Shown: positions 8,225-16,663 of the stretch, piece by piece
Numbering within the stretch: the first letter of the stretch is position 1
Layout of the letters: each line of letters begins with the position of its first letter
Assembly (NCBI GenBank): GCA_009695275.1
Contig: SIBF01000007.1
Coordinates: forward strand, 1-52,029
Origin: Pedosphaera sp.
GTDB lineage: Bacteria; Verrucomicrobiota; Verrucomicrobiia; Limisphaerales; F1-12-MAGs170
Length of the DNA: 52,029 bases
Direction: 5' to 3'
Translations under genes and position numbers: made by a program
The notes under the pieces: model-generated
Databases searched by the model: none
What the model was told of the DNA's origin: nothing
The model's input: the letters and a program-made list of their open reading frames with translations, nothing else

Positions 8225-8947
8225 ATGAGCCTGCTCACAACTCACAAACTGGTCAAAGCATACAAACAGCGCCGCGTGGTAAACGGCGTCTCCATCCAGG
8301 TTTCGCCGGGCGAAATCGTAGCCCTACTTGGGCCCAATGGCGCGGGCAAAACCACAACCTTTAACATGGTGGTGGGCGTTGTCCGTCCGGACGAGGGGGA
8401 TGTGCATTTCGACGGCAAGATCGTCACCGCTTTCCCCATGCACCAGCGAGCCCGGTTGGGCATTGGATACCTGACTCAGGAACCATCAATCTTCCGCAAA
8501 CTGACCGTCGAGCAGAACATTCTCGCCATCCTTGAAACGTGCAAGATGGACGCAAAGGAAAGACAGATCCGCCTGCGGCATCTTCTGGACGAACTGGACC
8601 TGGCGCGGCTCTCGAAGAGCGTCGCCTACACACTCAGCGGCGGAGAAAAGCGGCGACTGGAGATCACGCGGGCGCTCGTCACCAGCCCGAAATTGCTGCT
8701 CCTGGACGAACCGTTCAGCGGCATCGATCCGATCGCAGTTTATGAAGTTCAGAAAATTGTGCGCCGTCTGCGCGACCGTGGACTCGGCATTCTCATCACA
8801 GACCACAATGTTCGTGAAACTCTAAAGCTGATCGACCGCGGCTACCTGATTCTCAATGGCGAAGTCCTGCGCGAGGGCACCGCCGATTTTCTCGCCAATG
8901 ATCACAAGGCCCGTGAAATTTACCTCGGCCCGGAGTTCAATCTCTAA
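8225..8947 (+). CDS. lptB: LPS export ABC transporter ATP-binding protein LptB
   Basis: Cytoplasmic ATPase of the LptB2FG complex that extracts LPS from the inner membrane. At 240 residues it has Walker A GPNGAGKTT (residues 37-45), the Q-loop in LTQEPSIFRKLTVEQN, the signature TLSGGEKRRLEITRAL, Walker B LLLLDEPFSGIDPIAV and the switch His in ILITDHNVRETL. The phrase EPFSGIDPIAV separates LptB from livG-type ATPases. The membrane subunits LptF and LptG are not in the window. A 163-base gap with a small hairpin separates it from the LptA-like gene. Confidence 0.96.
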   Translation: MSLLTTHKLVKAYKQRRVVNGVSIQVSPGEIVALLGPNGAGKTTTFNMVVGVVRPDEGDVHFDGKIVTAFPMHQRARLGIGYLTQEPSIFRKLTVEQNILAILETCKMDAKERQIRLRHLLDELDLARLSKSVAYTLSGGEKRRLEITRALVTSPKLLLLDEPFSGIDPIAVYEVQKIVRRLRDRGLGILITDHNVRETLKLIDRGYLILNGEVLREGTADFLANDHKAREIYLGPEFNL

Positions 8948-9024
8948 ACCTGGTTCTCAAGCCATACCCGAGTGCTAAAATTGACTTGGGCAGTTGCTTT
9001 GTTAGCGTGGCCGGGAGCGCACGT

Positions 9025-10431
9025 ATGGCCGATCAGTCACTTTCCAAACTCAACCGCTTCCGGGCGGAGGCGCTCTCATTGCTCGATGGCAATGAGCCTG
9101 ACACGGAATCTTACCAACGGTTGCCGCGCTGGCGACACGTGGCCTACTTCTGCGTGCGCGTCCTCCACGGCTTCAATCGCAATCGATGTTCCACCCGTGC
9201 CGCGGCACTGACATTCACCACGGTCCTCGCCCTGGTTCCGATTTTGGCGGTCATGTTGAGCATCTCGACAGCATTTGCGCAAAAGGACTCCGCCAATCTC
9301 CGCAAACTTGTCACCGACACGATCGAAACAACCGCACCCCAGCTCAAGGAGATCGAAGGCGTAACCAAGGTCATCGACCTGATCTTCAGCTCGATCGAAA
9401 ACTTTAAGTCCGGCAGCCTCGGCGTCACCGCGGTCCTTGCCTTGATCTTTGTGGCGATTTCTCTTTTGAGCAGCATCGAGACGACTCTCAACGATATCTG
9501 GGGTGTCAGCCGGGGTCGAACCTGGGCTGCCCGCGTCGTTCATTACTGGGCGGCAATCACACTGGGACCGATGCTGCTGCTGGCGGCCGCAGGTGTCGCA
9601 ACATCAAGCCAGCTCCCGGTATTTCGTCACATGCTGGAAGTGCTGTCCACGGAGTATCGGATGGGTTTCGTCGCGGACGTGTTGAATTTTGGCACCAGCT
9701 ACTTCTTGCCTTTCCTCATTTTAAGCGGCGCACTGACGGCGATGTACGCGCTTCTTCCAAACACCAAAGTCCAATGGCAGGCGGCTCTCGCCGGGGCGCT
9801 TGTCGCCGGAGCGCTCGTCCAGCTCAACAGCACTTCCAACATTCTCTACGCTTCGCGCGTTACACGTGACAAATCGATTTACGGCGGACTGGCCGCCTTG
9901 CCACTGTTCCTTGTCGGCCTTTACCTCTCCTGGACGATCGTCTTGCTGGGAGCCCAGGTTGCCTACGCATTCCAAAACCGGCGCGCTTACATTCAGGACC
10001 GCCGCGCAGACTTGATCAATCAGCGCGGTCGCGAGTTCATCGCTCTGCGGTTGATGGCGCTCATCGGACACGCGCACCAGACCGGTGCCAAGCCGCCCAC
10101 CGCCAGCCAGATGGCTCAGAATCTGGGCCTTCCACCGCGCCTGACGTCTGAATTGCTTTCGGCGTTCGCAGGAGCAAGCCTCACCCTGGAGACCAACGGT
10201 ACAGAACATGGCTTCGCGCCAGCCCGGCCACTTTCGCAGATCACCGTCCATGAAATCCTGCAATCGTTGCGCAGAGGCCAGGGCCGAGAGCCAGTGACCA
10301 GCGCGGACAACTTTCGCGAAGCATTACGCACCGAATATGAAAAAGTGGCCGAAGCTGAACGCCAAATAGGTGCCAGCATCACCCTGGAAGCGCTGGTACG
10401 GCGCGCCAGTGAAACCTCCAGCGTGGCATGA
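9025..10431 (+). CDS. YihY/BrkB family inner-membrane protein
   Basis: A 468-residue membrane protein of the YihY/BrkB family (formerly called ribonuclease BN, a function since reassigned). Residues about 45-310 hold six hydrophobic segments. The first has the family start TRAAALTFTTVLALVPILAV, and a later one reads LPFLILSGALTAMYALLPNT. A typical loop is SRVTRDKSIYGGLAALPLFL. The C-terminal 150 residues are soluble and include a winged-helix-like stretch (TASQMAQNLGLPPRLTSELL), as in many family members. I chose ATG 9025 (MADQSLSKLNRF); a TTG at 8986 would add 13 residues. The family's function is unsettled. It follows lptB after about 80 bases and may share the envelope transcript. Confidence 0.88.
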   Translation: MADQSLSKLNRFRAEALSLLDGNEPDTESYQRLPRWRHVAYFCVRVLHGFNRNRCSTRAAALTFTTVLALVPILAVMLSISTAFAQKDSANLRKLVTDTIETTAPQLKEIEGVTKVIDLIFSSIENFKSGSLGVTAVLALIFVAISLLSSIETTLNDIWGVSRGRTWAARVVHYWAAITLGPMLLLAAAGVATSSQLPVFRHMLEVLSTEYRMGFVADVLNFGTSYFLPFLILSGALTAMYALLPNTKVQWQAALAGALVAGALVQLNSTSNILYASRVTRDKSIYGGLAALPLFLVGLYLSWTIVLLGAQVAYAFQNRRAYIQDRRADLINQRGREFIALRLMALIGHAHQTGAKPPTASQMAQNLGLPPRLTSELLSAFAGASLTLETNGTEHGFAPARPLSQITVHEILQSLRRGQGREPVTSADNFREALRTEYEKVAEAERQIGASITLEALVRRASETSSVA

Positions 10432-10691
10432 TTACAGCTCTATTTTCGCAGTATGAATTGTCGAATCGAGTATCGTTCCAAACACCTCAAGGACTGCCCA
10501 CGACTAAGAAAGTCCGCGCCGATTCCCCGATTCCTCCGATCCTTGATTTTCAAGTGTCCCATAAAAATCATTGCCTACCTCCGAACGATTGTGGCTTCAT
10601 TTGACTTTACCGGGCTGCAGTCCGGTGATTGCGCCAGTCCGGTCGAAGCGGAGCGCGAGCTTCGGAGCTGGTCTCGCGGCCTGCGGTTCCG

Positions 10692-10967
10692 ATGAGACGC
10701 CGTTTGCATGTTCTGTACGGTGGGCACGTTCAAGGTGTCGGGTTCCGCTACACGACGAAGTCTGTGGCGACGGGATTTGAGGTAACCGGCGCGGTTCGAA
10801 ACCTGCCCGATGGACGGGTCGAACTGCTGGCAGAAGGCGCGCAGGATGAGTTGGAAGCTTTCAAGCTCGCCATCGGGGATTCAGGTGTGGGACGATTGAT
10901 CCGCCAGGAGGATGTATCCTGGGGTGAGGCAACCGGCGAATTCCGCGGGTTTGCCATAGTTGGCTGA
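10692..10967 (+). CDS. acyP: Acylphosphatase
   Basis: A small (91-residue) cytoplasmic enzyme that hydrolyses acyl phosphates. It has the family signature GHVQGVGFRYTTKSVATGFE, with the phosphate-binding loop and catalytic Arg in GFRY, and the second motif GAVRNLPDGRVELLAEG with the catalytic Asn in RNLPDG. ATG 10692 gives the standard N-terminus MRRRLHVLYGGHV; longer upstream reading is not supported. It ends 17 bases before the metallophosphoesterase gene on the same strand, so the two are probably co-transcribed. Confidence 0.94.
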   Translation: MRRRLHVLYGGHVQGVGFRYTTKSVATGFEVTGAVRNLPDGRVELLAEGAQDELEAFKLAIGDSGVGRLIRQEDVSWGEATGEFRGFAIVG

Positions 10968-10984
10968 AGATTGAGATTTTTCAG

Positions 10985-11707
10985 ATGAAGTACGCGATCA
11001 TTGCCGATATTCACGCAAACCTTGAAGCGCTCCAGTCAGTTCTGGAGGACAGCAAGAAGGAGTGCTGCACCCATTACGTCTGTCTGGGGGACGTGGTCGG
11101 CTACAACGCCAACCCGAAGGAATGCCTCGACATCGTCCGTTCGATGAACATGCCTTGCGTGAAGGGAAATCACGACGAGTACTGTTCCACCGACAACGAA
11201 CTCGATGGATTCAATCCCCACGCTGCCCAGGCTGTGAATTGGACGCGTCAACAGTTGACTCCAGAAGACCGCCAGTGGCTTCAGGATCTAAAATATCTGC
11301 GTCTCGTCGTAAATTTTTCCATCGTCCACGCCACCCTGGATGGTCCGCAGCGCTGGGGTTACGTCTTTGACAAGCTCGCAGCCGCAGCCAGCTTCACCTA
11401 CCAGAATACCAGCGTATGCTTCTTCGGGCATACCCATGTTCCCGTCGCGTTCATCCGCGACAGCATGGTCCGGGGCGGCACCTACTCGAAGTTCAAGGTC
11501 GAGCCGGGCAAGAAGTACTTCGTCAACGTAGGCAGCGTCGGGCAGCCTCGGGATCACATTCCGAAAGCCGCCTACGTCATCTACGACATGGCCGAAAGTA
11601 CCATCGAACTCCGCCGCCTGGACTACGACATGCCGACGACTCAGGCCAAGATTCGCGCCGCCGGGCTCCCGGAACGACTCGCCGAGCGGCTCTCGGTCGG
11701 CAGATAA
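10985..11707 (+). CDS. Calcineurin-like metallophosphoesterase (YfcE/ApaH-like superfamily)
   Basis: A 240-residue soluble phosphoesterase with the complete dinuclear metal site: DIHAN at residue 8, GDVVGYNANP, GNHDEY and GHTHVP, plus the spacer His in IVHATL. The C-terminal part VNVGSVGQPRD is typical of the bacterial metallophosphatase family related to YfcE/PrpE. The substrate (phosphodiester or phosphoprotein) cannot be read from sequence. The gene follows acyP by 17 bases. Confidence 0.9.
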   Translation: MKYAIIADIHANLEALQSVLEDSKKECCTHYVCLGDVVGYNANPKECLDIVRSMNMPCVKGNHDEYCSTDNELDGFNPHAAQAVNWTRQQLTPEDRQWLQDLKYLRLVVNFSIVHATLDGPQRWGYVFDKLAAAASFTYQNTSVCFFGHTHVPVAFIRDSMVRGGTYSKFKVEPGKKYFVNVGSVGQPRDHIPKAAYVIYDMAESTIELRRLDYDMPTTQAKIRAAGLPERLAERLSVGR

Positions 11708-12361
11708 CCCAGCGGCAGCCGCGCGAGTGGCTTGCGAGTTCCTGGACCGTCCAGGTCGCGTTGCGTTGTGGCGCTTTCCAAAATGGTGGTCACCACAGCG
11801 CGTTCAGACCGCTCCACCACTTCGGCTGGCACCGTCTTCCACGTCGAAAAACCCGTCGAGTAATCGTAAGGATTTAACGCGGTTCGTGGCTTCACTCAGA
11901 CTTTCTGATCTCATTGGGACGTTACTGCGGGAGCTACTGAGGGGACCGTGGGATAGCCGTCAAATCTCGACGGCGGCACGGGCGCATCTGTTTCGTTGCT
12001 CACTTGGTCAGAGGCCGCTGCGGGCATCCTCCCGCATTCGCGCCTCGCATATGCACCCGTGGCGCTCGCCGTCATCCGTCGTCTATCCCACGTCCCCTCA
12101 GCAACACAGGTTTTCCACCACAGCCGTGGCCTCGTTCGCAACCGGCTGGAAGTTTGTGCGTCCATGAAATTCGGATCAGCGACAGAATGCCCCGATTTAC
12201 AATTCAGCGGACTCAAGGATCGACTGGGGATGGGCACTGTGACAGGAGCGTTACGAATCCAACCTCTCACGGAAGATTCTCGACGCACTCGCATGTCTCC
12301 TGAAATACTGCGCCCAGACTCAATCAACCCGTAGCAAACTCAGACCGGATACGCGACTCGA
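11708..12361. other. Gene-free stretch of about 650 bases
   Basis: No convincing gene was seen. Open frames on both strands here lack plausible starts and do not resemble any family I know. A minus-strand frame over about 11720-11880 (ending toward KPLARLPLGYL) reads somewhat protein-like but has no start. The second half contains the long inverted repeat described separately (11937-12101). The promoter of the MFS gene at 12362 should lie at the right end. Confidence 0.5.
11937..12101. repeat. Long imperfect inverted repeat, MITE- or hairpin-like
   Basis: The left arm (11937-11990) begins CTGAGGGGACCGTGGGATAG. The right arm (12048-12101), read on the minus strand, begins CTGAGGGGACGTGGGATAGA. 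The inner parts also pair, with GACGGCG, CACGGGCGCAT and similar blocks matched by GACGGCG, CACGGGTGCAT. The arms are about 54 bases each, enclosing a loop of about 57 bases. One-base indels and substitutions show it is an aged or structure-selected repeat. No ORF lies inside. It could be a non-autonomous transposable element or a structured RNA. Confidence 0.6.
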
Positions 12362-13654
12362 ATGGAAGCCCAATCATCGTACCAGCCTCCAGGCCAACCG
12401 GGCACTCCGGGCACGCAATCTCCAGTTCCACAAGGCATCCCCGCCAGGCCTCTGATCTGGATCTCGACACTCGTGCTGGGCTACATAGGGATTTACCTGT
12501 GCCGCAAGAATCTGGCGGTGGCGGTGCCGATGTTGCGGGAGCAGTTTGGCGTTTCCCGCGATGAACTAGGCAAGATCGCCAGCTACAGCACCGCCGCCTA
12601 CGTCGTCGGAAAATTTGTCTTCGGCCCCGTGGTGGACGGGCTTGGAGGGCGAAAAGGTTTCCTCGCGTCGCTGTTTGCGGTGGCGCTGTTTGGCGCAGCC
12701 GGCGCCTTCGCTCCGGGCATTGGGATGCTCGCTTTGTTCTACAGTTGCAATCGTCTGATGGGTGCCGCGGGCTGGCCGGCGATGGTGAAGCAGGTGCCGG
12801 ACTGGTTTGAGGAAAAAACGATGCCGCTAGCGATGGCGGTGCTTTCGTTGAGCTTCGTTTTCGGCGGCGTCTGCGCCACGCTCTTTGCCGGACAGGTCGC
12901 CGAATGGAGCGGCGACAACTGGCGCGCGGTCATGGGTGCTCCCTCCGCTGTCTTGATTGCAATTCTCCTCGTCGGTTGGTTCGTGTTGCCCAGACCGCAA
13001 CCAGTCCTGGACTCGCCGGATGGCAGCGCTCCAACGTCAGGGTTTCGACTAAGGGAGATCTGGGACCTGTTCAGTATCCGGCGGCTCTGGATCGTATGCA
13101 GCCTGAGTTTCACGCTGACGCTGCTGCGCGAGACCTTTAATTTCTGGACTGTGGATTTCTTCCGAACCGAAGGCGGGGCCGCAGTCTCGAATCGAATCGC
13201 GGCATTTCTTTCGACGCCGTTCGATGCGCTGGGTGCCGTGGGCATCATCACTTTGGGATGGATCTTCGGCCGCATCAGCAAACGCGCCCGAGGTCAATTA
13301 CTCTGCTTGATCCTGCTGCTGCTGACGGGATTGATCTACGCGCTTCCGATCTTGTTTCGTTTCGGTCTTTGGCCGGTCACAGTCGCCATCGGGCTCATCG
13401 GCTTTCTCGTTTATGGCCCCTATAGTCTGCTGGCCGGAGTGCTCTCGCTGGAAATCCGCGGCAAGGAATACGTCGGCACGGTGTCAGGGATTGTGGATGG
13501 AGTCGGGTACATGGGCGGATTCCTGGCTGGACAACAATTTGGACGCATCGTGGAACTTGGCGGCTACCGTCTTGGTTTCCAGGTCTTGTCGATTCTCGCC
13601 CTGATCTCCGCTTGCCTGTGCCTGGCGCTGTATCCGCGCACCGCCAGGGACTGA
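12362..13654 (+). CDS. MFS transporter, organophosphate:phosphate antiporter (OPA)-like
   Basis: A 430-residue inner-membrane transporter with about 12 hydrophobic segments. After a Pro/Gln-rich N-terminus, TM1 reads WISTLVLGYIGIYLCRKNLA. The YxxRKNL element at its end is typical of the GlpT/UhpT (OPA) branch, which exchanges sugar or glycerol phosphates for phosphate. The cytoplasmic loop VFGPVVDGLGGRKGFLA is the MFS motif A. A central loop (PRPQPVLDSPDGSAPTSGF) divides the halves. The substrate is not determinable here. It converges with the phosphoesterase gene at 13704 on the other strand. A functional link, with phosphate esters cleaved outside and uptake here, is possible but is inference. 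Confidence 0.85.
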   Translation: MEAQSSYQPPGQPGTPGTQSPVPQGIPARPLIWISTLVLGYIGIYLCRKNLAVAVPMLREQFGVSRDELGKIASYSTAAYVVGKFVFGPVVDGLGGRKGFLASLFAVALFGAAGAFAPGIGMLALFYSCNRLMGAAGWPAMVKQVPDWFEEKTMPLAMAVLSLSFVFGGVCATLFAGQVAEWSGDNWRAVMGAPSAVLIAILLVGWFVLPRPQPVLDSPDGSAPTSGFRLREIWDLFSIRRLWIVCSLSFTLTLLRETFNFWTVDFFRTEGGAAVSNRIAAFLSTPFDALGAVGIITLGWIFGRISKRARGQLLCLILLLLTGLIYALPILFRFGLWPVTVAIGLIGFLVYGPYSLLAGVLSLEIRGKEYVGTVSGIVDGVGYMGGFLAGQQFGRIVELGGYRLGFQVLSILALISACLCLALYPRTARD

Positions 13655-13703
13655 CCCCGAAGCCCAAGGCAGTCGGAAGCCTGCGAACTCCTGTCATCTG
13701 GAA

Positions 13704-16433
13704 TCACCTGCGGGGTTCGGCTTCCTTTTCTCCCCGTCGCAGGATTTTTTCCATCTCGTCGTCGTCATCCATTCGAATCGAACGCATCCTGCGGGCCTGG
13801 CCGTAGTCCGGATCTTTCGGGTCTTTGGCTTTCTCCGGGTCAAAAATCCGCGGATCGACCGGAGTGACGGTGTAGGGCCGGAAGTCGGGTTGAGTGGTGA
13901 AGCAGTCGGAAAAATCGTTGGCCAGCGCGTCGAACATGTTCAGCGGGGGCAGGCCGAGAATTTGATAGAGCGTCCGGTGCATGCTGACGATGGTGGTATG
14001 CCGGTGGGAAACATACTGCCGTTTCGCCCAGGGGCTGATCACCATCAGGACGCTGCGCTGGGCATCCACGTGATCGGGCTCTCCGCCAGAATCATCCTGG
14101 GTGACAAAGATCGCCATATTCTTCCAGTAGGGAGTGTGTGAGAGAAATTCGACGATGCGACCCAAAGCAAGATCGTTGTCGGCCATCCACGAGGCGAGAT
14201 AGGGGTATCCTTTGTCCGGTTTGGGATCAGCGCCGTGATCATTGCAAATGGCAATGTTGATGAAGGACGGAAAACGCCGCCAGCCGCGCAGGAACCGGTT
14301 CCGAACATCTTTCATAAACCAGTGGGCCCGGTACTGATCCGGGATGTTCATGTTGAAGATGGGAAACTCGAAACAGGTATTGTCATAAAGCGCCTTCGGC
14401 ATCGGAATATTGACGACCTCCCGTGCGCCAGTCGGCGATTCGTCCTCTTCCTCCCCCACCCCGGGAAATTCAAATCCCTCGCCATAATTCCTGAACCGTA
14501 TCACATGGCGCGCGAGGTGTTCCCACATGGATCCGGCTTCAGGGTAATCCTCGGGAATGAGCGAGCCGTTCGATCCCATGGAGTAGCGCCTTCCGGGAGC
14601 CGAACTGGCCTTCTTGAAGGACCAGCCCACGGTATAGGTCATCTGCATCAAGTTGTTGGGTTGCACCCCCACCAGCCATCGGTGCCCTACTCCCGAGGCT
14701 TCCGGCTCCATATAAAAGTTGTCGCTGATGGTGAACTGCCGGGCCAGGGCGTTGTGGTTGACCATCACGCCAACATCCTCAAGCGTTGGCTGGCCCGCCT
14801 GGCGGATCGTTTGATGCAACCCCCAGCGTAAAAGGGCCGGGTCATGCCTGGCTCCGGGAATGCGATCGAAAATCGCGTCATAAGTGTGGTTCTCCTTGGT
14901 GATGAACACCACATACTTGATTTCTTTGGAAACCTGCCCTGAAACCGTCGGGACAATCGGAGAAGCCATCGCGTCCCGGTCGCGACTGTGATCAACCATT
15001 CCATTATTCACCAGGACCAGCCTGGTCATGGCTCCGAGGGTTTCGTCGGAAGGAGTCTCGACAACACTGAGCACGCCGCGCATGCCGAGAAAGTCGCTCT
15101 TGGGAATTTCCTGCCCTGCATTCGGGCCATTTCCAAAACCACGAAAGGAGATGCAGGCGAGATGACGGCCGTCAGGTGAAATCGCCAGCCGGTAGGGATA
15201 CCACGCCGTGGGGATATGACCAAGAACCTCAAGCGTCCGGGCATTCAACACCCCGATCGCGTTGATCCCCATTTCCGCGACATAGAGCCTGGCGCCGTCG
15301 GGCGACACAACCATTCCCGCCGGGCCGACGCCGCGCAAAGTTGAAACGAACGGCGAGGGAATTATCCGCTGCTTCGCCTCAATGGCGTTGTTCGAAAGGT
15401 TGATTCGTTCGATCAGGTCGTTGTTTCCGTTGGAGACAAAAAGTGATTCGGCGAGCACCGCCAGGAAATTGGGCGCGCTCCCGCCGACGGTTTTGCCGTT
15501 GTCGGACGGGGCACCAATGAGCAAACCCGTTTTGATGCGGGCCACGACTTTCGGTGCGGTGGGGTTCGAAACATCGACGCCCCAGACGGAGAAGGATTCA
15601 GGCACGTTGGCTGCCCCCAAACCGGGGATCTTTCGCCCTTCGAATTCCACTCCTTCGAGTGCCTCCTTGCTCGGATAACCGAAGGGTGGCCGCGTCAGGC
15701 CGCGCTTGTCGAAACGCTCGTCCCGCGATGGCGGAACCGGGCTGTATTCGAACAAGCCAATGTTCGCCACGAAAACCCGGTCCCCCGCCAGAGCCACAGC
15801 ATAAGGGTATCGCCCGACCGCTACCGAGCCAACGACCAGCCGCTTGCGGGTGTCGATGATGGCCATGCGGAAGTTGGTCGTGTCAGCGCAGTAGAGGAAT
15901 TCACCCGTCTGCGAAACTTTGACATCGGCGACGTAGCTGTCTTCAAACTTCCGCCCGGCAACTTCTACATTGAGGGAAATCTCCGCCAGCTTCTTCCTGG
16001 AGGGAACGTCAAAGATTAGAATCGCGCCGCTTTCGCCGCTGCTCCAGTAGAGCATTTGTCCGTCGGGTGAAAAATCGGCGCCTCCTCCGCTTGATCGACC
16101 TTTTTTCTTATCCGTCGGATGGTCAAGTTCCAGTTGGGCGACTTGGGGAGCTTGCAACTGCCAGGGGGACAGAATCTGCCCCACCCCCTCGCTGGCGACA
16201 AAGAGCTGGCTTCCATCCCGGCTCATGACCAAGCCGTAGGGCCATCGGGCCACGGGAAAGTGTTTTCCAGCCGGCTTCAAGTAGCGCCCGTTCGAAAGAA
16301 TCGTCACTCCGCTGGGGTCGTGTTTGGCGTAGGTATCCACGGAAGGAGGATGAAGATACGGTGGAGGGGCGGCCGCAGTCCGGCATGCAAACACCGCAAT
16401 GATCAGCAGGATTGAGAGCCAGGGACAACGCAT
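13704..16433 (-). CDS. Secreted beta-propeller/phosphoesterase fusion
   Basis: A 909-residue exported protein. ATG 16433 gives the signal peptide MRCPWLSILLIIAVFACRTA; an upstream ATG at 16490 would put 19 extra residues before it. Residues about 40-470 form a YncE-like beta-propeller with repeats such as VVSPDGARLYVAEMGINAIG, RLAISPDGRHLACISF and DGSQLFVASEG. Residues about 490-880 are a PF04185-type phosphoesterase (acid phosphatase/phospholipase C superfamily): YVVFITKENHTYDAIFDRIP, NALARQFTISDNFYMEPEAS, FVTQDDSGGEPDHVDAQRSV and a terminal YVSHRHTTIVSMHRTLYQIL. This fusion is common in soil bacteria and probably cleaves extracellular phosphate esters. The C-terminus is charged (DDDDEMEKILRRGEKEAEPRR region). 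Divergent from the LuxR-type gene. Confidence 0.88.
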   Translation of the reverse strand: MRCPWLSILLIIAVFACRTAAAPPPYLHPPSVDTYAKHDPSGVTILSNGRYLKPAGKHFPVARWPYGLVMSRDGSQLFVASEGVGQILSPWQLQAPQVAQLELDHPTDKKKGRSSGGGADFSPDGQMLYWSSGESGAILIFDVPSRKKLAEISLNVEVAGRKFEDSYVADVKVSQTGEFLYCADTTNFRMAIIDTRKRLVVGSVAVGRYPYAVALAGDRVFVANIGLFEYSPVPPSRDERFDKRGLTRPPFGYPSKEALEGVEFEGRKIPGLGAANVPESFSVWGVDVSNPTAPKVVARIKTGLLIGAPSDNGKTVGGSAPNFLAVLAESLFVSNGNNDLIERINLSNNAIEAKQRIIPSPFVSTLRGVGPAGMVVSPDGARLYVAEMGINAIGVLNARTLEVLGHIPTAWYPYRLAISPDGRHLACISFRGFGNGPNAGQEIPKSDFLGMRGVLSVVETPSDETLGAMTRLVLVNNGMVDHSRDRDAMASPIVPTVSGQVSKEIKYVVFITKENHTYDAIFDRIPGARHDPALLRWGLHQTIRQAGQPTLEDVGVMVNHNALARQFTISDNFYMEPEASGVGHRWLVGVQPNNLMQMTYTVGWSFKKASSAPGRRYSMGSNGSLIPEDYPEAGSMWEHLARHVIRFRNYGEGFEFPGVGEEEDESPTGAREVVNIPMPKALYDNTCFEFPIFNMNIPDQYRAHWFMKDVRNRFLRGWRRFPSFINIAICNDHGADPKPDKGYPYLASWMADNDLALGRIVEFLSHTPYWKNMAIFVTQDDSGGEPDHVDAQRSVLMVISPWAKRQYVSHRHTTIVSMHRTLYQILGLPPLNMFDALANDFSDCFTTQPDFRPYTVTPVDPRIFDPEKAKDPKDPDYGQARRMRSIRMDDDDEMEKILRRGEKEAEPRR

Positions 16434-16663
16434 GGCGGCTGAGTGAGGATGTTTCTCAACAGAGTTGTGGTCTTTACTTAACGGGTGCATGAATGGGTCG
16501 GTTTTAATGAGACAACTTTACGATCTCGCACAAGTCTTGTTCCACCTTCAACTGGCGAAAAGCAACGAAATGTTACCTGATTGTAATGAAGCAGAATCGT
16601 CATGAAGCAGGATCGACTGGGCTATCCAAGCATTCTCCCTTGCTCCAGACTAACTTGCGCGTT

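Noticed and set aside
11641-11895. Minus-strand frame ending in KPLARLPLGYL that looks protein-like
   Set aside because: No plausible start and no extension upstream; it also overlaps the metallophosphoesterase 3' end. Kept only as a note in the gene-free stretch.
16585-16617. Tandem near-repeat of ATGAAGCAGGATCG upstream of the LuxR-type gene
   Set aside because: Only two copies of about 15 bases; it could be an operator, but nothing else supports that.
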